Positions 21,033-30,271 are shown, numbered from the stretch's first letter. The stretch is 64,000 nucleotides of DNA from Chitinophagaceae bacterium (GCA_947454235.1 CANGIY010000002.1:248001-312000); one strand, 5' to 3'. Notes: a model not told the origin generated them from the letters alone. Numbers and translations: made by a program.

Positions 21033-21817
21033 TTTCGTTCTGTTATGAACAACGAAAGTAGATTGTTTCAGTGGAAGTGGCAAGGGGAATAACTATAAAT
21101 ACCCTTCAAAATAAGGATCTGTCGTTGAGCGCAGTCGAAACGAAAACAACAATGGCTTAGGCTTCGCTCGCCAGCGGAGGGCAGCCTTTTCGTCCACCTC
21201 TTCCCCAACCCTTCTCCGCCAGCGGAGAAGGGTGCATTGATGCCTGCGGCATCAATGACGTTGAGTTCAAGTAACTGGCGCAGGAGTTAGCGCAGCGCTC
21301 CTGTGTCTAAGAATCCCGAGTTTACCTCGGGAGAACGGGACTCCTGTCCCGAACTCGACCATATTAAGTAAGAATCAGTATTTTCAGGATTCAATTTGAA
21401 CACTAACGCAGGTTTGGGGCGTGAGCCATGTGCGCTGCAACCTGCGTTGGGCAGTTTCATCGGTTTGCAACCGAATATAGCCCAAAGTGTCTTAAATTTT
21501 AGATGGTTGAGACACAGGGCGAAAGCCATTCGCCTCTACTACTTGGTATATAATTTGATTGTTAACTGTAGAATCTTCTACAGTTGCGCGGCGGCAAGAA
21601 TCCGTCTTGCTGCTGCGCATTAGCAGGTCAGATACCCACAACCACCCATGTGTAGAAGATTCAATGCTTAGCTACTTTTGTGACCAGCAAGCGAGACGCT
21701 TGCACAGTATTAGGACGAGGCGGGACGCCTCGACCAGAGTTGAAATTGCATATTATTATTGATGCCAACGGCATAAATACACCCTTCTCCATTCATGGAG
21801 AAGGGCCGGGGATGAGG
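21033..21817. repeat. Hairpin-repeat block (intergenic, about 700 bp)
   Basis: No gene is supported; the short ORFs here are accidental. From 21119 on the sequence is almost continuously small inverted repeats: a gtcgttgag...gtcgaaacga motif (21121, also at 24101), cccttctcc/ggagaaggg twice (about 21210 and 21782), ttgatgcc/ggcatcaa, copy B of the 93-bp repeat (21274-21366), aacgcaggtt/aacctgcgtt (about 21406-21445), gtagaa/ttctac, gcaaga/tcttgc, caagcg/cgcttg and gaggcg/cgcctc. Stems are 6-10 bp, with spacers from 3 bases to about 20. Confidence 0.75.
21274..21366. repeat. Dispersed hairpin-chain repeat, copy B
   Basis: Same 93-bp unit as at 115-207, in the same orientation, with four differences counted by eye. 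Three internal inverted repeats are conserved, including the spacer lengths. Confidence 0.8.
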
Positions 21818-23656
21818 TTAATCCTTAAGCCACTTCCTCACTATACAACCATTAATGCGCAACAAGTACATTCCTTTTGGTAGGTCGCCAATCGTGATTT
21901 CAGTTTGTTTTGCTTGTGGGGTTGTATTTCTTAGCTGCTGCCCTACAACATTCAATATCTCCAGTTGATCTATTGGGTAGTTACTTGTAACGCCTAGTGT
22001 ACTTTGAGCAGGGTTAGGATATATTTCTACGTCAGGCATTGTAACAGTTGCTATGCCTAAAACGGAATCACGTACCACAATTCTATTACTTGTTGCAGAA
22101 TCTGTACAATCGGTGTGGTTATAGATGAGCGTTGCCGCTATTGTATCTATACCCGCAGCCTTTATGTAGGTGTAGCGCGGTATGGCTGTTGTTGTGGCAT
22201 AAACACTGTGGTTATACCATTTATAAGTACAACTAGCAGTGTCGCTGCCTGTTATTGTTGCAATAGCTGTAACGTTTGTACCTACAATACCCCATGGTGG
22301 CGCAGCGATGGTAATACCTAGGTTACGAGGCACCATGTGCACCACATTGCTACTGACCACAGGCGGCACAGCGCAGGGCGAACTACTGGTGAGCACACAC
22401 CAAACACTATCACCTGCTGTAGGTATATACGTAAAACGGCTGCTGCCGCTATCGCGGGCTATACCATTAACATACCATCTATAACCGGGTGTAGCACCAC
22501 CCAGCGCTATTGTGGCATCAAAAAGCACAGGCATACCGGGGCATACAGTATCGCTGGGGCTGGCTGTGATGCTTATTGTGGCATTTGTAGTACCGGGGTA
22601 GGTGACTTTGCGGATGCGGTAATTGCTGTTATCACAAATAAAAACATTACCACATTGATCGACTGCAACTCCCCTTGGCACACTAAAGGTGGCAGAATCC
22701 GATCTGCCACCATCTCCACTAAAACCCAAACTTCCAGTGCCTGCTATGGAATGCATTATTTGGAAAGTGTCAACCATTCTTACATTGTTGTATTGCATGT
22801 CGCATATATATAGGTTGCCAATTGCATCAAATGCCAAAGCAACAGGAGTACCCAAACCAGCAGTATCAGCTCGACCTCCATCTCCTCTTAAACCACCAAT
22901 GGTGTCACCGGCAAATGCACTAATTATCCCAGTTGATAAATTCACTTTCCTAACTCGCCCACTGATACAAGCAAATAAGTTGTCATGCATGTCTATTCCT
23001 AGACCTGTTGGTTCGATTACACATGCTGAAGTAGAAGGTCCTCCATCTCCTGAAAAACTCGTATAACTTCCTGTACCTGCTATTGTTGAAATAATTCCAT
23101 TTGTATCGACTTTTCGAATTCTATTATTGCCGTAGTCAGAAAAATACATATTATTATGACTATCAAAAACGATTCCATAAGGGGCATAAATCTGAGCAGC
23201 AGTTGCGGCTCCTCCGTCACCACCAAATCCTGCGGTTCCTGTCCCAACTACAGTTTCTATTACGCTCGTAATCCTATTTATTCGTCTGATTCTGTTGTTG
23301 TTTAAATCTCCAATGTATATATTCTGTCGCCTGTCAAACGCAATATGGCTTGTATTATGAAAAATTGCTGAAGATGCGGGACCGCCATCGCCGCTAAAAC
23401 CAGAAACAAGTCCTCCAGTTACCCTGGAAATAATTCCAGTAGGCGAAACTTTTCGTACGGCACTGTAAGCTGAAAAATAATAATCTCCTAAAGAATCAAA
23501 AACAACAAATGCATTTGCGCCTATTGATGCTGCAGTTGCTAAACCACCATCTCCTGCAATTCCGGGGCTGCCAGTACCTGCAACTGTGTACACGATACCA
23601 ACTTGAGCTTGGGAACAAAAATGAAAAAATAATATTGATAAAAATATTAACCTCAT
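21818..23656 (-). CDS. Secreted NHL-repeat protein with T9SS sorting domain (612 aa)
   Basis: A signal peptide (MRLIFLSILFFHFCSQAQ) is followed by about six NHL-type beta-propeller repeats, residues ~20-350. Each has a loop of the form GTG..GF.GDGG and a strand such as GNLYICDMQYNNVRMVD. Ig-like/PKD-type sequence follows (~355-530, Cys-containing). A C-terminal type A T9SS sorting domain closes the protein at ~540-612 (VEIYPNPAQSTLGV ... LPKGMYLLRINGC). The product should be secreted or displayed on the surface. NHL propellers usually bind proteins or glycans; no catalytic motif was recognised. The downstream side is the hairpin-repeat block. The gene remnant 7 bp upstream has the same orientation. 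Confidence 0.88.
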   Translation of the reverse strand: MRLIFLSILFFHFCSQAQVGIVYTVAGTGSPGIAGDGGLATAASIGANAFVVFDSLGDYYFSAYSAVRKVSPTGIISRVTGGLVSGFSGDGGPASSAIFHNTSHIAFDRRQNIYIGDLNNNRIRRINRITSVIETVVGTGTAGFGGDGGAATAAQIYAPYGIVFDSHNNMYFSDYGNNRIRKVDTNGIISTIAGTGSYTSFSGDGGPSTSACVIEPTGLGIDMHDNLFACISGRVRKVNLSTGIISAFAGDTIGGLRGDGGRADTAGLGTPVALAFDAIGNLYICDMQYNNVRMVDTFQIMHSIAGTGSLGFSGDGGRSDSATFSVPRGVAVDQCGNVFICDNSNYRIRKVTYPGTTNATISITASPSDTVCPGMPVLFDATIALGGATPGYRWYVNGIARDSGSSRFTYIPTAGDSVWCVLTSSSPCAVPPVVSSNVVHMVPRNLGITIAAPPWGIVGTNVTAIATITGSDTASCTYKWYNHSVYATTTAIPRYTYIKAAGIDTIAATLIYNHTDCTDSATSNRIVVRDSVLGIATVTMPDVEIYPNPAQSTLGVTSNYPIDQLEILNVVGQQLRNTTPQAKQTEITIGDLPKGMYLLRINGCIVRKWLKD

Positions 23657-23663
23657 ATAGCAA

Positions 23664-23993
23664 CTACACTATCATTAAAAATTTGCAGGCATTGTAAGGT
23701 GAGGGCAAGACTGACACGGTTTGAAAATAAACAGTGCCAAATGGAAGACCGGCTGAACAAGGGCCACACATCATATTAGCCCACAGCCCATTGATGTGTA
23801 GCGCATTTGGTATCGCAGCTGCAATACCATTACCCGCAATCATAACAGACGACAATCCAGCATCGTTATTAAATGAGCCACCTAAAATAGCGTTATCACC
23901 TGTACCTGGATTTATCACGTTGTTGGTACCCCCACCAATGGTGGCAATTTTGAACAAAGAAAAAGCGACTGAATATATTATGACTCGTCTCAT
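23664..23993 (-). pseudogene. Probable remnant of a surface/tail-fibre-like repeat protein (109 aa)
   Basis: The ORF starts MRRVIIYSVAFSLFKIA and immediately enters a Gly/Asn-rich pattern (IGGGTNNVI ... NAILGGSFNNDAG ... VMIAGNG). This resembles the repeats of trimeric adhesin heads or fibre proteins, followed by a short tail (HINGLWANMMCGPCSAG). It is far shorter than such proteins. The upstream part looks fused out of context and no promoter was seen. It may be the 3' end of a decayed gene, or a small intact gene of a family I do not recognise. It ends 7 bp before the start of the NHL-repeat gene. Confidence 0.4.
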
Positions 23994-24100
23994 AGAGATA
24001 TTTACCAGAACAAATATACTCTTTTTTTAGTGAATGTAATTTGTGCAAGCACCAACCACAAAAATTAAATCACTGAAGAAAGAAAAAGTCACATTTCACG

Positions 24101-24125
24101 GTCGTTGAGAGGAGTCGAAACGACA
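24101..24125. repeat. gtcgttgag...gtcgaaacgac intergenic motif
   Basis: A 6-bp inverted repeat gtcgtt/aacgac with a conserved interior (gag-ggagtcga) matches the motif at 21121-21143, apart from two interior bases and the loss of the last stem base. It lies just downstream of the L,D-transpeptidase gene and may serve as its transcript end. Confidence 0.55.
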
Positions 24126-24130
24126 ACCAA

Positions 24131-24976
24131 CTACTTATAAAATGTCTTAGTACTATCAACAGTACTCCCGTGGGTGTACTCTACTATGTATTTTACTTTG
24201 CCAGGCTCAATAGGTAACTGCATTGTACTCAACAAATTCACCGCATTGTCTTGCGGATTTTTGTTCAACCAATACGACTTTTCGAGGTAGTCTTTTTGCG
24301 GGAAATAGATAAACAAACACGTACCACCCTGAATGGCATTTATGATTGGTATCTTTAGTTTATCGGGCACAGCAGGGCAACCCCAGCTTCTACCCAACCT
24401 GATGTTACCAGTCACAAAATCTTCGTTCACATAACTAGCACCGTGTACCACAATACCCCGCGGACGGGCAGCGCTGTTAAAGCCCTCATCAACACCTTCA
24501 AGCCTTAACGATAAACCATGCTCACCGTTGTAGGTATCTCCTGTCACATAAAACCCAACACTGCTTTGGTGCGAATTGAATTTATTACTGAATTTTTCAG
24601 CACAGTCTTCACCTGTCCCCTGCCCATGCGCAACGTAAGTATTAAACAAAACCTTGTGCGTGGCAAGGTCTATTATCCACATGCGGTTTTCAGTTGAAGG
24701 AAGATCGAAATCACACACCGTAAGTGTTTCATTTTCAGCATTCAATCTACCTTCACTTTTCAGGTTGTAATACCCCCTGTATGCCTTCTCAAATACGTAA
24801 AATGGCAGCCTGTCAACGTTTTTAAAGTCAATGGAATTATAAATAACCCTAACTTGTTTGTTCCATTGCCTTTCATCCTGCGATGCTTTTGATCCATCGG
24901 GCAAGGCAAACACTGTCATGCTCATGATGCACAACCCAATTGCCGTTAAAATGATATTTTTTGCCCTTAAAAACAT
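24131..24976 (-). CDS. Murein L,D-transpeptidase catalytic domain protein, YkuD_2 type (281 aa)
   Basis: The ATG at 24976 is preferred over one 21 codons upstream because it begins a signal peptide (MFLRAKNIILTAIGLCIM ... FA). The catalytic region has the YkuD_2 pattern: THKVLFNTYVAHGQGTGED, then HQSSVGFYVTG. The active-site segment is GIVVHGASYVN ... GRSWGCPAVP, with His and the nucleophilic Cys. Enzymes with this fold make or edit 3-3 cross-links in peptidoglycan or attach proteins to it; which of these applies is not known. It acts in the periplasm. Transcribed alone, with the 24101 repeat just downstream. Confidence 0.85.
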   Translation of the reverse strand: MFLRAKNIILTAIGLCIMSMTVFALPDGSKASQDERQWNKQVRVIYNSIDFKNVDRLPFYVFEKAYRGYYNLKSEGRLNAENETLTVCDFDLPSTENRMWIIDLATHKVLFNTYVAHGQGTGEDCAEKFSNKFNSHQSSVGFYVTGDTYNGEHGLSLRLEGVDEGFNSAARPRGIVVHGASYVNEDFVTGNIRLGRSWGCPAVPDKLKIPIINAIQGGTCLFIYFPQKDYLEKSYWLNKNPQDNAVNLLSTMQLPIEPGKVKYIVEYTHGSTVDSTKTFYK

Positions 24977-25131
24977 GCTCAGTCCTGAAAAACGCTGCGA
25001 AATTAGGAAATTAAATTCCACCACAATCGTTAGACTCAAGATTTAACGAAAAATGACACACGAAAAATAAATTTACCGCAAATAGATGATTTACAATAAA
25101 TTAGAGCAATCAACTAAATAATCTATTGAAA

Positions 25132-27285
25132 TTATCGCTCAGTTTTCAAGTATTCCAGCACCCATTTTATCTGGCTGTAAGATATATTATCACCCACCAG
25201 ATCTTTAATTGGTTTGAGGGCATTGGGGTTTTTCAACATACCAACTGCATTCTTAATGGCTTCGTAGTTTTCCAGACTCACCAGATTGAAAATGTCAATC
25301 TCACCCGTTGTAATAAAATACGTCAGGTGCCCCTCAATCGTTTGTTCCGACATGCCCCTCATTTCTGCAATAGCTGCCAACGAGTAACCATCTTTAAACA
25401 ATTTAAACGAAGCCGTTTTAGTATCCGACAGCTTAGGCGCCGATGGTGTTACTTCCTTCTTGGTTCGCTTTTGGTTGATTTTCGAAACGAGATTATACCT
25501 GCGGCAATGCTCCCTGATGTCCTTCAAAAACTCCGCCCCAAACTTCTCTACCTTGTAATCACCAAAGCCCGATATCATCCTCAATTCACTGTTATTTGAT
25601 GGCAGATAGGTCGCCATTTCAAGCAAGGTGTTATCTGATACAATGTTATAGGCAGGCACATGCTCGAGTTCGGCGTAGTACTGACGGGTAGCCTTTAACA
25701 ATTTCAGCAAATCAGCATCAAATGGCATTTCTTCAGTCACCTGCGGTGCTTTTGGTTTTTGCTTCACCAGCATTATCTCGGTTTGCCCCCTGAGTACCGC
25801 ATGGCTTTTTTCGTTCAACCTCAATTGGGGAAACTTATCATCGGTACGGTCAATAAAACCATGTACCAGCAGTTGATTAGCAATCCACTCCCATTCTTCC
25901 TTTTTATGGTGTTTGCCAACACCGTAAGTTTTTAGTTGCTTGTGCTCAGGTAATATCTTTTCACTCGCCGACCCACGCAACAAATCAATCAGGTAACCAA
26001 CTCCATATCGCTCGCCAGTGCGCACCACTGCTGAAAGGAACATTTGCGCATCGATGGTGGCATTTGTTTGCTCAAGCTCACTTTGGCAATAGTCGCAACT
26101 ACCACAGTATGGAGGAAACTGCTCACCAAAGTAATTCATTAAAAACTGACGGCGACAGGTATCAGCTTCGCAAAACTGCTGCATCATTTTCAGCTTGCTC
26201 ATATTGATGCTGGTTTGCTCGGGGTTGCCGTCAACCTGTGCAAAGTTGCGCAGCTTCATAAAGTCGCCCGCCGAATAGAATAGAATCGCCTCACTAGGCA
26301 AACCATCCCTGCCTGCCCTACCCGTTTCCTGGTAATATCCTTCAATGTTTTTAGGCATATCGTGGTGAATCACAAATCGCACATTCGATTTATCAATCCC
26401 CATACCAAATGCAATGGTCGCCACAATCACCTGCACTTCATCTTTCTGGAAAGCCTCCTGCACCTTCGCCCTTTTCACAGGGTCGAGTCCCGCGTGGTAG
26501 TGCGCCGCTTTTATTCCTGCCTTCAGTAATTTCCCGGCTATTTCTTCGGTAGAATTGCGCGAAAGCGTATAGATGATACCCGAGCTTTCACGGTTCTTGA
26601 TAATATAGTTGGTGATATGAAATATCGGATTGTCCTTCGGGCGAATGAAGTAAGAAATATTAGGTCTGTTGAAACTCGAAATAAATTGCTGACACCCTCT
26701 TATAGCGAGTTTATCTACAATATCGTTTCGGGTAGTTACATCGGCACTGGCAGTAAGTGCCAGCACAGGTATGTTCGGAAATGCCTGTTTGAAAACTGCC
26801 AGTTTCAAATAATCGGGTCTAAAATCGTGTCCCCACGATGATATACAGTGCGCCTCATCGATGGCAAACAACGATGGGTTGAGCGTTTTCAGAAAATCGA
26901 TGAATGGCTGCGGGTTAGCAGGAATGCGCTCGGGAGCCACATATACAATCTTAATATTACCTGCCCTTATGTCACCAATAATCTCCCGTTGCTCATCTGG
27001 CGTTTGGGTTGAATTCAGAAACGCAGCATAAATACCATTCGCTTTCAACGAATCAACCTGATCCTTCATCAAAGCTATAAGCGGAGAAATAACAACAGTG
27101 AGCCCCGGCAACAGCATTGCAGGCAACTGGAAACATATACTTTTTCCACCACCTGTAGGCATAATAGCCAACACGTCCCTACCCGCAAGCACTTGCTCAA
27201 TAATGGGTAGCTGATTCATGCGGAACTGGCTGTACCCGAAAAAATGATTCAGCGCACCTTCCAGGTTTTCCCGGGTGTATTCCAT
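25132..27285 (-). CDS. recQ: ATP-dependent DNA helicase RecQ (717 aa)
   Basis: RecQ unwinds DNA 3'-5' and acts in recombination and fork repair. Visible motifs are Walker A TGGGKS (residues 44-49), the DEAH box with the RecQ-specific DEAHCISSWGHDFR (143-156), and motif VI QETGRAGRDG near 315. Zn-binding cysteines follow around 375-400 (C..CRRQF, CGSCDYCQ), then an RQC winged helix. An HRDC domain lies at ~525-600 (ISGFGDYKVEKFG). The last ~100 residues hold an HTH_40-type domain (GYSLAAIAEMRGMSEQTI), common in Bacteroidota RecQ. It starts 3 bp after the pyrG stop codon, so the two are surely co-transcribed. Confidence 0.96.
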   Translation of the reverse strand: MEYTRENLEGALNHFFGYSQFRMNQLPIIEQVLAGRDVLAIMPTGGGKSICFQLPAMLLPGLTVVISPLIALMKDQVDSLKANGIYAAFLNSTQTPDEQREIIGDIRAGNIKIVYVAPERIPANPQPFIDFLKTLNPSLFAIDEAHCISSWGHDFRPDYLKLAVFKQAFPNIPVLALTASADVTTRNDIVDKLAIRGCQQFISSFNRPNISYFIRPKDNPIFHITNYIIKNRESSGIIYTLSRNSTEEIAGKLLKAGIKAAHYHAGLDPVKRAKVQEAFQKDEVQVIVATIAFGMGIDKSNVRFVIHHDMPKNIEGYYQETGRAGRDGLPSEAILFYSAGDFMKLRNFAQVDGNPEQTSINMSKLKMMQQFCEADTCRRQFLMNYFGEQFPPYCGSCDYCQSELEQTNATIDAQMFLSAVVRTGERYGVGYLIDLLRGSASEKILPEHKQLKTYGVGKHHKKEEWEWIANQLLVHGFIDRTDDKFPQLRLNEKSHAVLRGQTEIMLVKQKPKAPQVTEEMPFDADLLKLLKATRQYYAELEHVPAYNIVSDNTLLEMATYLPSNNSELRMISGFGDYKVEKFGAEFLKDIREHCRRYNLVSKINQKRTKKEVTPSAPKLSDTKTASFKLFKDGYSLAAIAEMRGMSEQTIEGHLTYFITTGEIDIFNLVSLENYEAIKNAVGMLKNPNALKPIKDLVGDNISYSQIKWVLEYLKTER

Positions 27286-27288
27286 TTG

Positions 27289-28932
27289 TTAAACTGCGCT
27301 CGCTGCTACTTTTTTGCTTGATGAGTTTTTAAGTTCCTGCGCTTCCTTGGCAGCCTTTACAAATGCAACAAACAATGGGTGCGGGTTCTCTACTGTACTC
27401 TTATATTCTGGGTGGAATTGAACACCAATGAAGAACGGATGATTTTCAAGCTCAACTACTTCAACCAATCCGGTAGTAGGGTTTTTACCAACAGGTACTA
27501 AACCATTATCTCGGAAGGCATCATGGAAATCACTATTGAATTCATAACGGTGCCTGTGGCGTTCCTGAATAAAGTTAGACTGATATATTTCGTATGCCTT
27601 TGATTTTTCATCGAGCGTACAATCATAAGTACCAAGACGCATTGTACCACCCTTTTTCGTGATGGTTTTTTGTGCCTCCATCATACATATTACCGCATCT
27701 TCAGTATCAGGGTCCATTTCTGTAGAATGCGCCGTTTTATGTCCGAGTACGTTTCGGGCAAACTCAACACAAGCCATTTGCATACCCAGGCAAATACCTA
27801 AGAATGGAATCTTTTGTGTTCTAACTATTTTAATAGCTTCTATTTTACCTTCAATACCCCTGCTGCCAAAACCCGGTGCCACCAAAACTGCATCCAGATT
27901 TTTAAGTTTTTCATCAACATTCTGAGGAGTAAGGTCTTCACTGTGAATATCTTTCACCTCAACCTTGCACTCGTTCACTGCTCCGGCATGAATCAAGGCT
28001 TCAAGTATCGATTTGTAAGCGTCTTGTAATTCAACATATTTGCCTACCAAACCTATAGTTACTTTACCCTTAGGGAAACTCAGTTTATTCAGGAATTCTT
28101 TCCACTTAGTGAGTTCCGGCTCCTTACCTCTACCCATTTTGAGTTTAGTCAAACAAATCTGGTCGAGTTTCTCACGCATCATTTCCAATGGAACCCTATA
28201 AATACTTTCGGCATCCTTTGCTTCAATAACCGCATCCATCGTTACGTTGCAGAACAAAGCAATTTTACGCTTAATATCGTCGTTCAAAGAATGCTCAGTA
28301 CGGCAAACCAATACATCAGGTGAGAGTCCGTTTTCTGAAAGTAATTTTACCGAGTGTTGTGTAGGTTTTGTTTTCAATTCTTTTGCCGCACTCAGGTAAG
28401 GTATCAACGTAAGATGCACGACAAGGCAATCATCAGGCATTTCCCATTTCAACTGACGTACAGCCTCAATGTATGGCAACGACTCAATATCGCCCACAGT
28501 ACCGCCTAATTCAGTAATAATAATATCAAACTTATTATCCTCACCCAGCAACAACATTCTGCGCTTAATCTCATCAGTAATGTGCGGAATGACCTGAACC
28601 GTTTTTCCTAAGTAAGCACCTTCGCGTTCGCGGGTAATTACATATTCATATATTTTACCGGTAGTAACGTTATTGGCCTGAGAAGTAGGAGTGTTCAGGT
28701 AACGCTCGTAGTGCCCTAAATCCAAATCTGTTTCAGCACCGTCATCGGTAACATAACATTCACCGTGTTCGTACGGGTTCAAAGTACCCGGGTCGACATT
28801 GATGTACGGATCAAATTTTTGGATTGTTGTTTTGTAGCCCCTCTCCTGTAGCAATTTTGCCAAAGAAGCTGCAATAATTCCCTTTCCGAGAGAAGAGGTA
28901 ACACCACCGGTAACAAATATGTATTTACTCAT
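27289..28932 (-). CDS. pyrG: CTP synthase (547 aa)
   Basis: CTP synthase makes CTP from UTP, ATP and glutamine. The N-terminal amidoligase domain begins MSKYIFVTGGVTSSLGKG with its P-loop, and has the DPYINVDPGTLNPYEHGE signature. The C-terminal class I glutaminase has the nucleophile Cys in FLGICLGMQ and the His-Glu pair in FHPEYKS. The ATG at 28932 is chosen because it gives the universal family N-terminus; an upstream in-frame ATG adds 11 unrelated residues. A TAACTTTG promoter element lies 54 bases upstream. recQ follows 3 bp downstream. Confidence 0.97.
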   Translation of the reverse strand: MSKYIFVTGGVTSSLGKGIIAASLAKLLQERGYKTTIQKFDPYINVDPGTLNPYEHGECYVTDDGAETDLDLGHYERYLNTPTSQANNVTTGKIYEYVITREREGAYLGKTVQVIPHITDEIKRRMLLLGEDNKFDIIITELGGTVGDIESLPYIEAVRQLKWEMPDDCLVVHLTLIPYLSAAKELKTKPTQHSVKLLSENGLSPDVLVCRTEHSLNDDIKRKIALFCNVTMDAVIEAKDAESIYRVPLEMMREKLDQICLTKLKMGRGKEPELTKWKEFLNKLSFPKGKVTIGLVGKYVELQDAYKSILEALIHAGAVNECKVEVKDIHSEDLTPQNVDEKLKNLDAVLVAPGFGSRGIEGKIEAIKIVRTQKIPFLGICLGMQMACVEFARNVLGHKTAHSTEMDPDTEDAVICMMEAQKTITKKGGTMRLGTYDCTLDEKSKAYEIYQSNFIQERHRHRYEFNSDFHDAFRDNGLVPVGKNPTTGLVEVVELENHPFFIGVQFHPEYKSTVENPHPLFVAFVKAAKEAQELKNSSSKKVAASAV

Positions 28933-28985
28933 AAAATATTCAATTTGCCGACCGTCCACTGACATAAAATACCGCAGCGGTCAAA

Positions 28986-28993
28986 CAAAGTTA
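28986..28993 (-). promoter_or_regulatory. -7 promoter element TAACTTTG for pyrG-recQ
   Basis: Minus-strand match to TAnnTTTG, placed 54 bases before the pyrG ATG. No clear -33 element was seen. Confidence 0.5.
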
Positions 28994-29036
28994 AGTGAAA
29001 AAGATCTAATTAAAAACGGTTGATTTTGCCTAATTA

Positions 29037-29450
29037 TTAAGGTATAACAGCGATACACTTCAACTCAATAGCAATGGCAGTGGGCAACGAATCGATACCT
29101 ACTGTAGTGCGACAAGGCTGATTATCCTTAAAATATTCGGCATAGATTTTATTGTAGGTGTGAAAATCCCTCTGCATATTGGTGAGGAATACAGTCACAT
29201 CAACCAGGTGATCCCAACTGCTGCCACTTTCTTCTAATATCGTTTTCACATTCTGAAATACACTATGACACTGTGCGGCGAAGTCGTAACTCAAGTGGTT
29301 GCCGTGTTTATCGGCTACCAGTCCGGGAATTTCGTCAGTACCTGCTTTGCGTGGCCCAACACCCGACAAGAACAACAAGTTGCCTACTTTCCTGGCATGC
29401 GGATACAAACCGACCGGTTTGGGAGCTTTATCAGTGGAAATCTGCGACAT
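29037..29450 (-). CDS. RidA family enamine/imine deaminase (137 aa)
   Basis: Rid proteins hydrolyse reactive enamines and imines such as 2-aminoacrylate, releasing ammonia, and protect PLP enzymes in the cytoplasm. Family landmarks are NLLFLSGVGPR, the segment NVKTILEESGSSWDHLVDVTVF, and the C-terminal PCRTTVGIDSLP containing the conserved Arg. The ATG at 29450 gives the usual ~135-residue length. An ATG 35 codons upstream would add an unrelated extension and place the promoter inside the gene. TACCTTTG lies only 6-13 bases before the chosen ATG, so the mRNA should be almost leaderless. Divergent from the transaldolase gene at 29618. Confidence 0.88.
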   Translation of the reverse strand: MSQISTDKAPKPVGLYPHARKVGNLLFLSGVGPRKAGTDEIPGLVADKHGNHLSYDFAAQCHSVFQNVKTILEESGSSWDHLVDVTVFLTNMQRDFHTYNKIYAEYFKDNQPCRTTVGIDSLPTAIAIELKCIAVIP

Positions 29451-29455
29451 GGCGA

Positions 29456-29482
29456 CAAAGGTAGGCAATAAACCCCTTTCAA
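29456..29482 (-). promoter_or_regulatory. Promoter of the ridA-like gene (TTG-16-TACCTTTG)
   Basis: The -7 element TACCTTTG is at 29456-29463 (minus) and a TTG for -33 is at 29480-29482, with a 16-base gap. The predicted start of transcription falls at or next to the ATG at 29450. Confidence 0.6.
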
Positions 29483-29590
29483 TTATTTTAAAAATAACCA
29501 CCTGCCAATGATTGATAACATCAAAACCCATTTTATGCACATAGTTATCACCCACTGCACCCTACCCCAAAAGGGATATCGTAAAAAATG

Positions 29591-29598
29591 TACCTTTG
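29591..29598 (+). promoter_or_regulatory. -7 promoter element TACCTTTG for the transaldolase gene
   Basis: Exact TAnnTTTG match 20 bases before the ATG at 29618. It lies downstream of the earlier in-frame ATG at 29588, which rules that start out if this promoter is used. Confidence 0.65.
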
Positions 29599-29617
29599 TA
29601 GCCCTCAATTTAATAAC

Positions 29618-30271
29618 ATGAAATTTTTTATTGATACCGCCAACCTCGCTCAAATTCAAGAGGCTAACGAATTAGGTATTCTTGATGGTGTAACTACCAA
29701 CCCTAGCCTGATGGCAAAAGAAGGCATCAAGGGCACTGATGCTATTATGAAACACTACCGCACCATTTGCGAAATGGTTGATGGGCCTGTGAGTGCAGAA
29801 GTATTAAGCACTACTTTTCGTGAAATGGTTGAGGAGGGCGAACAACTCGCTTCTATCCACGAGAATATTGTTGTGAAAATACCAATGATTAAAGATGGTA
29901 TCAAAGCAATCAAATGGTTTTCTGATAACGGTATTGCAACAAACTGCACATTGGTATTCTCTGCTGGTCAGGCAATTTTGGCAGCAAAAGCTGGTGCTAC
30001 ATTCGTTTCTCCGTTCATTGGTCGCATCGATGACAGCAGTTGGGATGGAGTTACTTTGATTGAGCAAATTGTAAACATCTACAATGCACAAGCATTCGAT
30101 ACAGAAGTATTGGCAGCATCAATCAGAAACCCATTGCACATTGTTCGTTGTGCTGAAGCCGGTGCCGATGTATGCACGTGCCCACTCCCTTCAATCCTTG
30201 GTTTGTTGAAACACCCACTCACCGACCTCGGTCTTGAACAATTCCTTAAAGACGCAAAATCAATGCAATAG
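29618..30271 (+). CDS. Transaldolase / fructose-6-phosphate aldolase family protein (217 aa)
   Basis: Small transaldolases of the TalC/FSA group transfer or cleave three-carbon dihydroxyacetone units in the pentose phosphate pathway or related sugar metabolism. Family landmarks are [13 protein letters not shown] at the N-terminus, [14 protein letters not shown], and the Schiff-base lysine region [20 protein letters not shown] and the C-terminal [16 protein letters not shown] complete the pattern. The length of 217 is normal. Whether it is a true transaldolase or an FSA cannot be settled from the motifs read here. It has its own promoter and a terminator 20 bases after the stop. Confidence 0.93.
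   Translation: MKFFIDTANLAQIQEANELGILDGVTTNPSLMAKEGIKGTDAIMKHYRTICEMVDGPVSAEVLSTTFREMVEEGEQLASIHENIVVKIPMIKDGIKAIKWFSDNGIATNCTLVFSAGQAILAAKAGATFVSPFIGRIDDSSWDGVTLIEQIVNIYNAQAFDTEVLAASIRNPLHIVRCAEAGADVCTCPLPSILGLLKHPLTDLGLEQFLKDAKSMQ

Noticed and set aside
21119-21817. CRISPR array
   Set aside because: The repeats differ from one another and are not evenly spaced by unique spacers.
29588-29617. Earlier start for the transaldolase gene
   Set aside because: The ATG at 29588 precedes the TACCTTTG promoter element and adds residues absent from the family.
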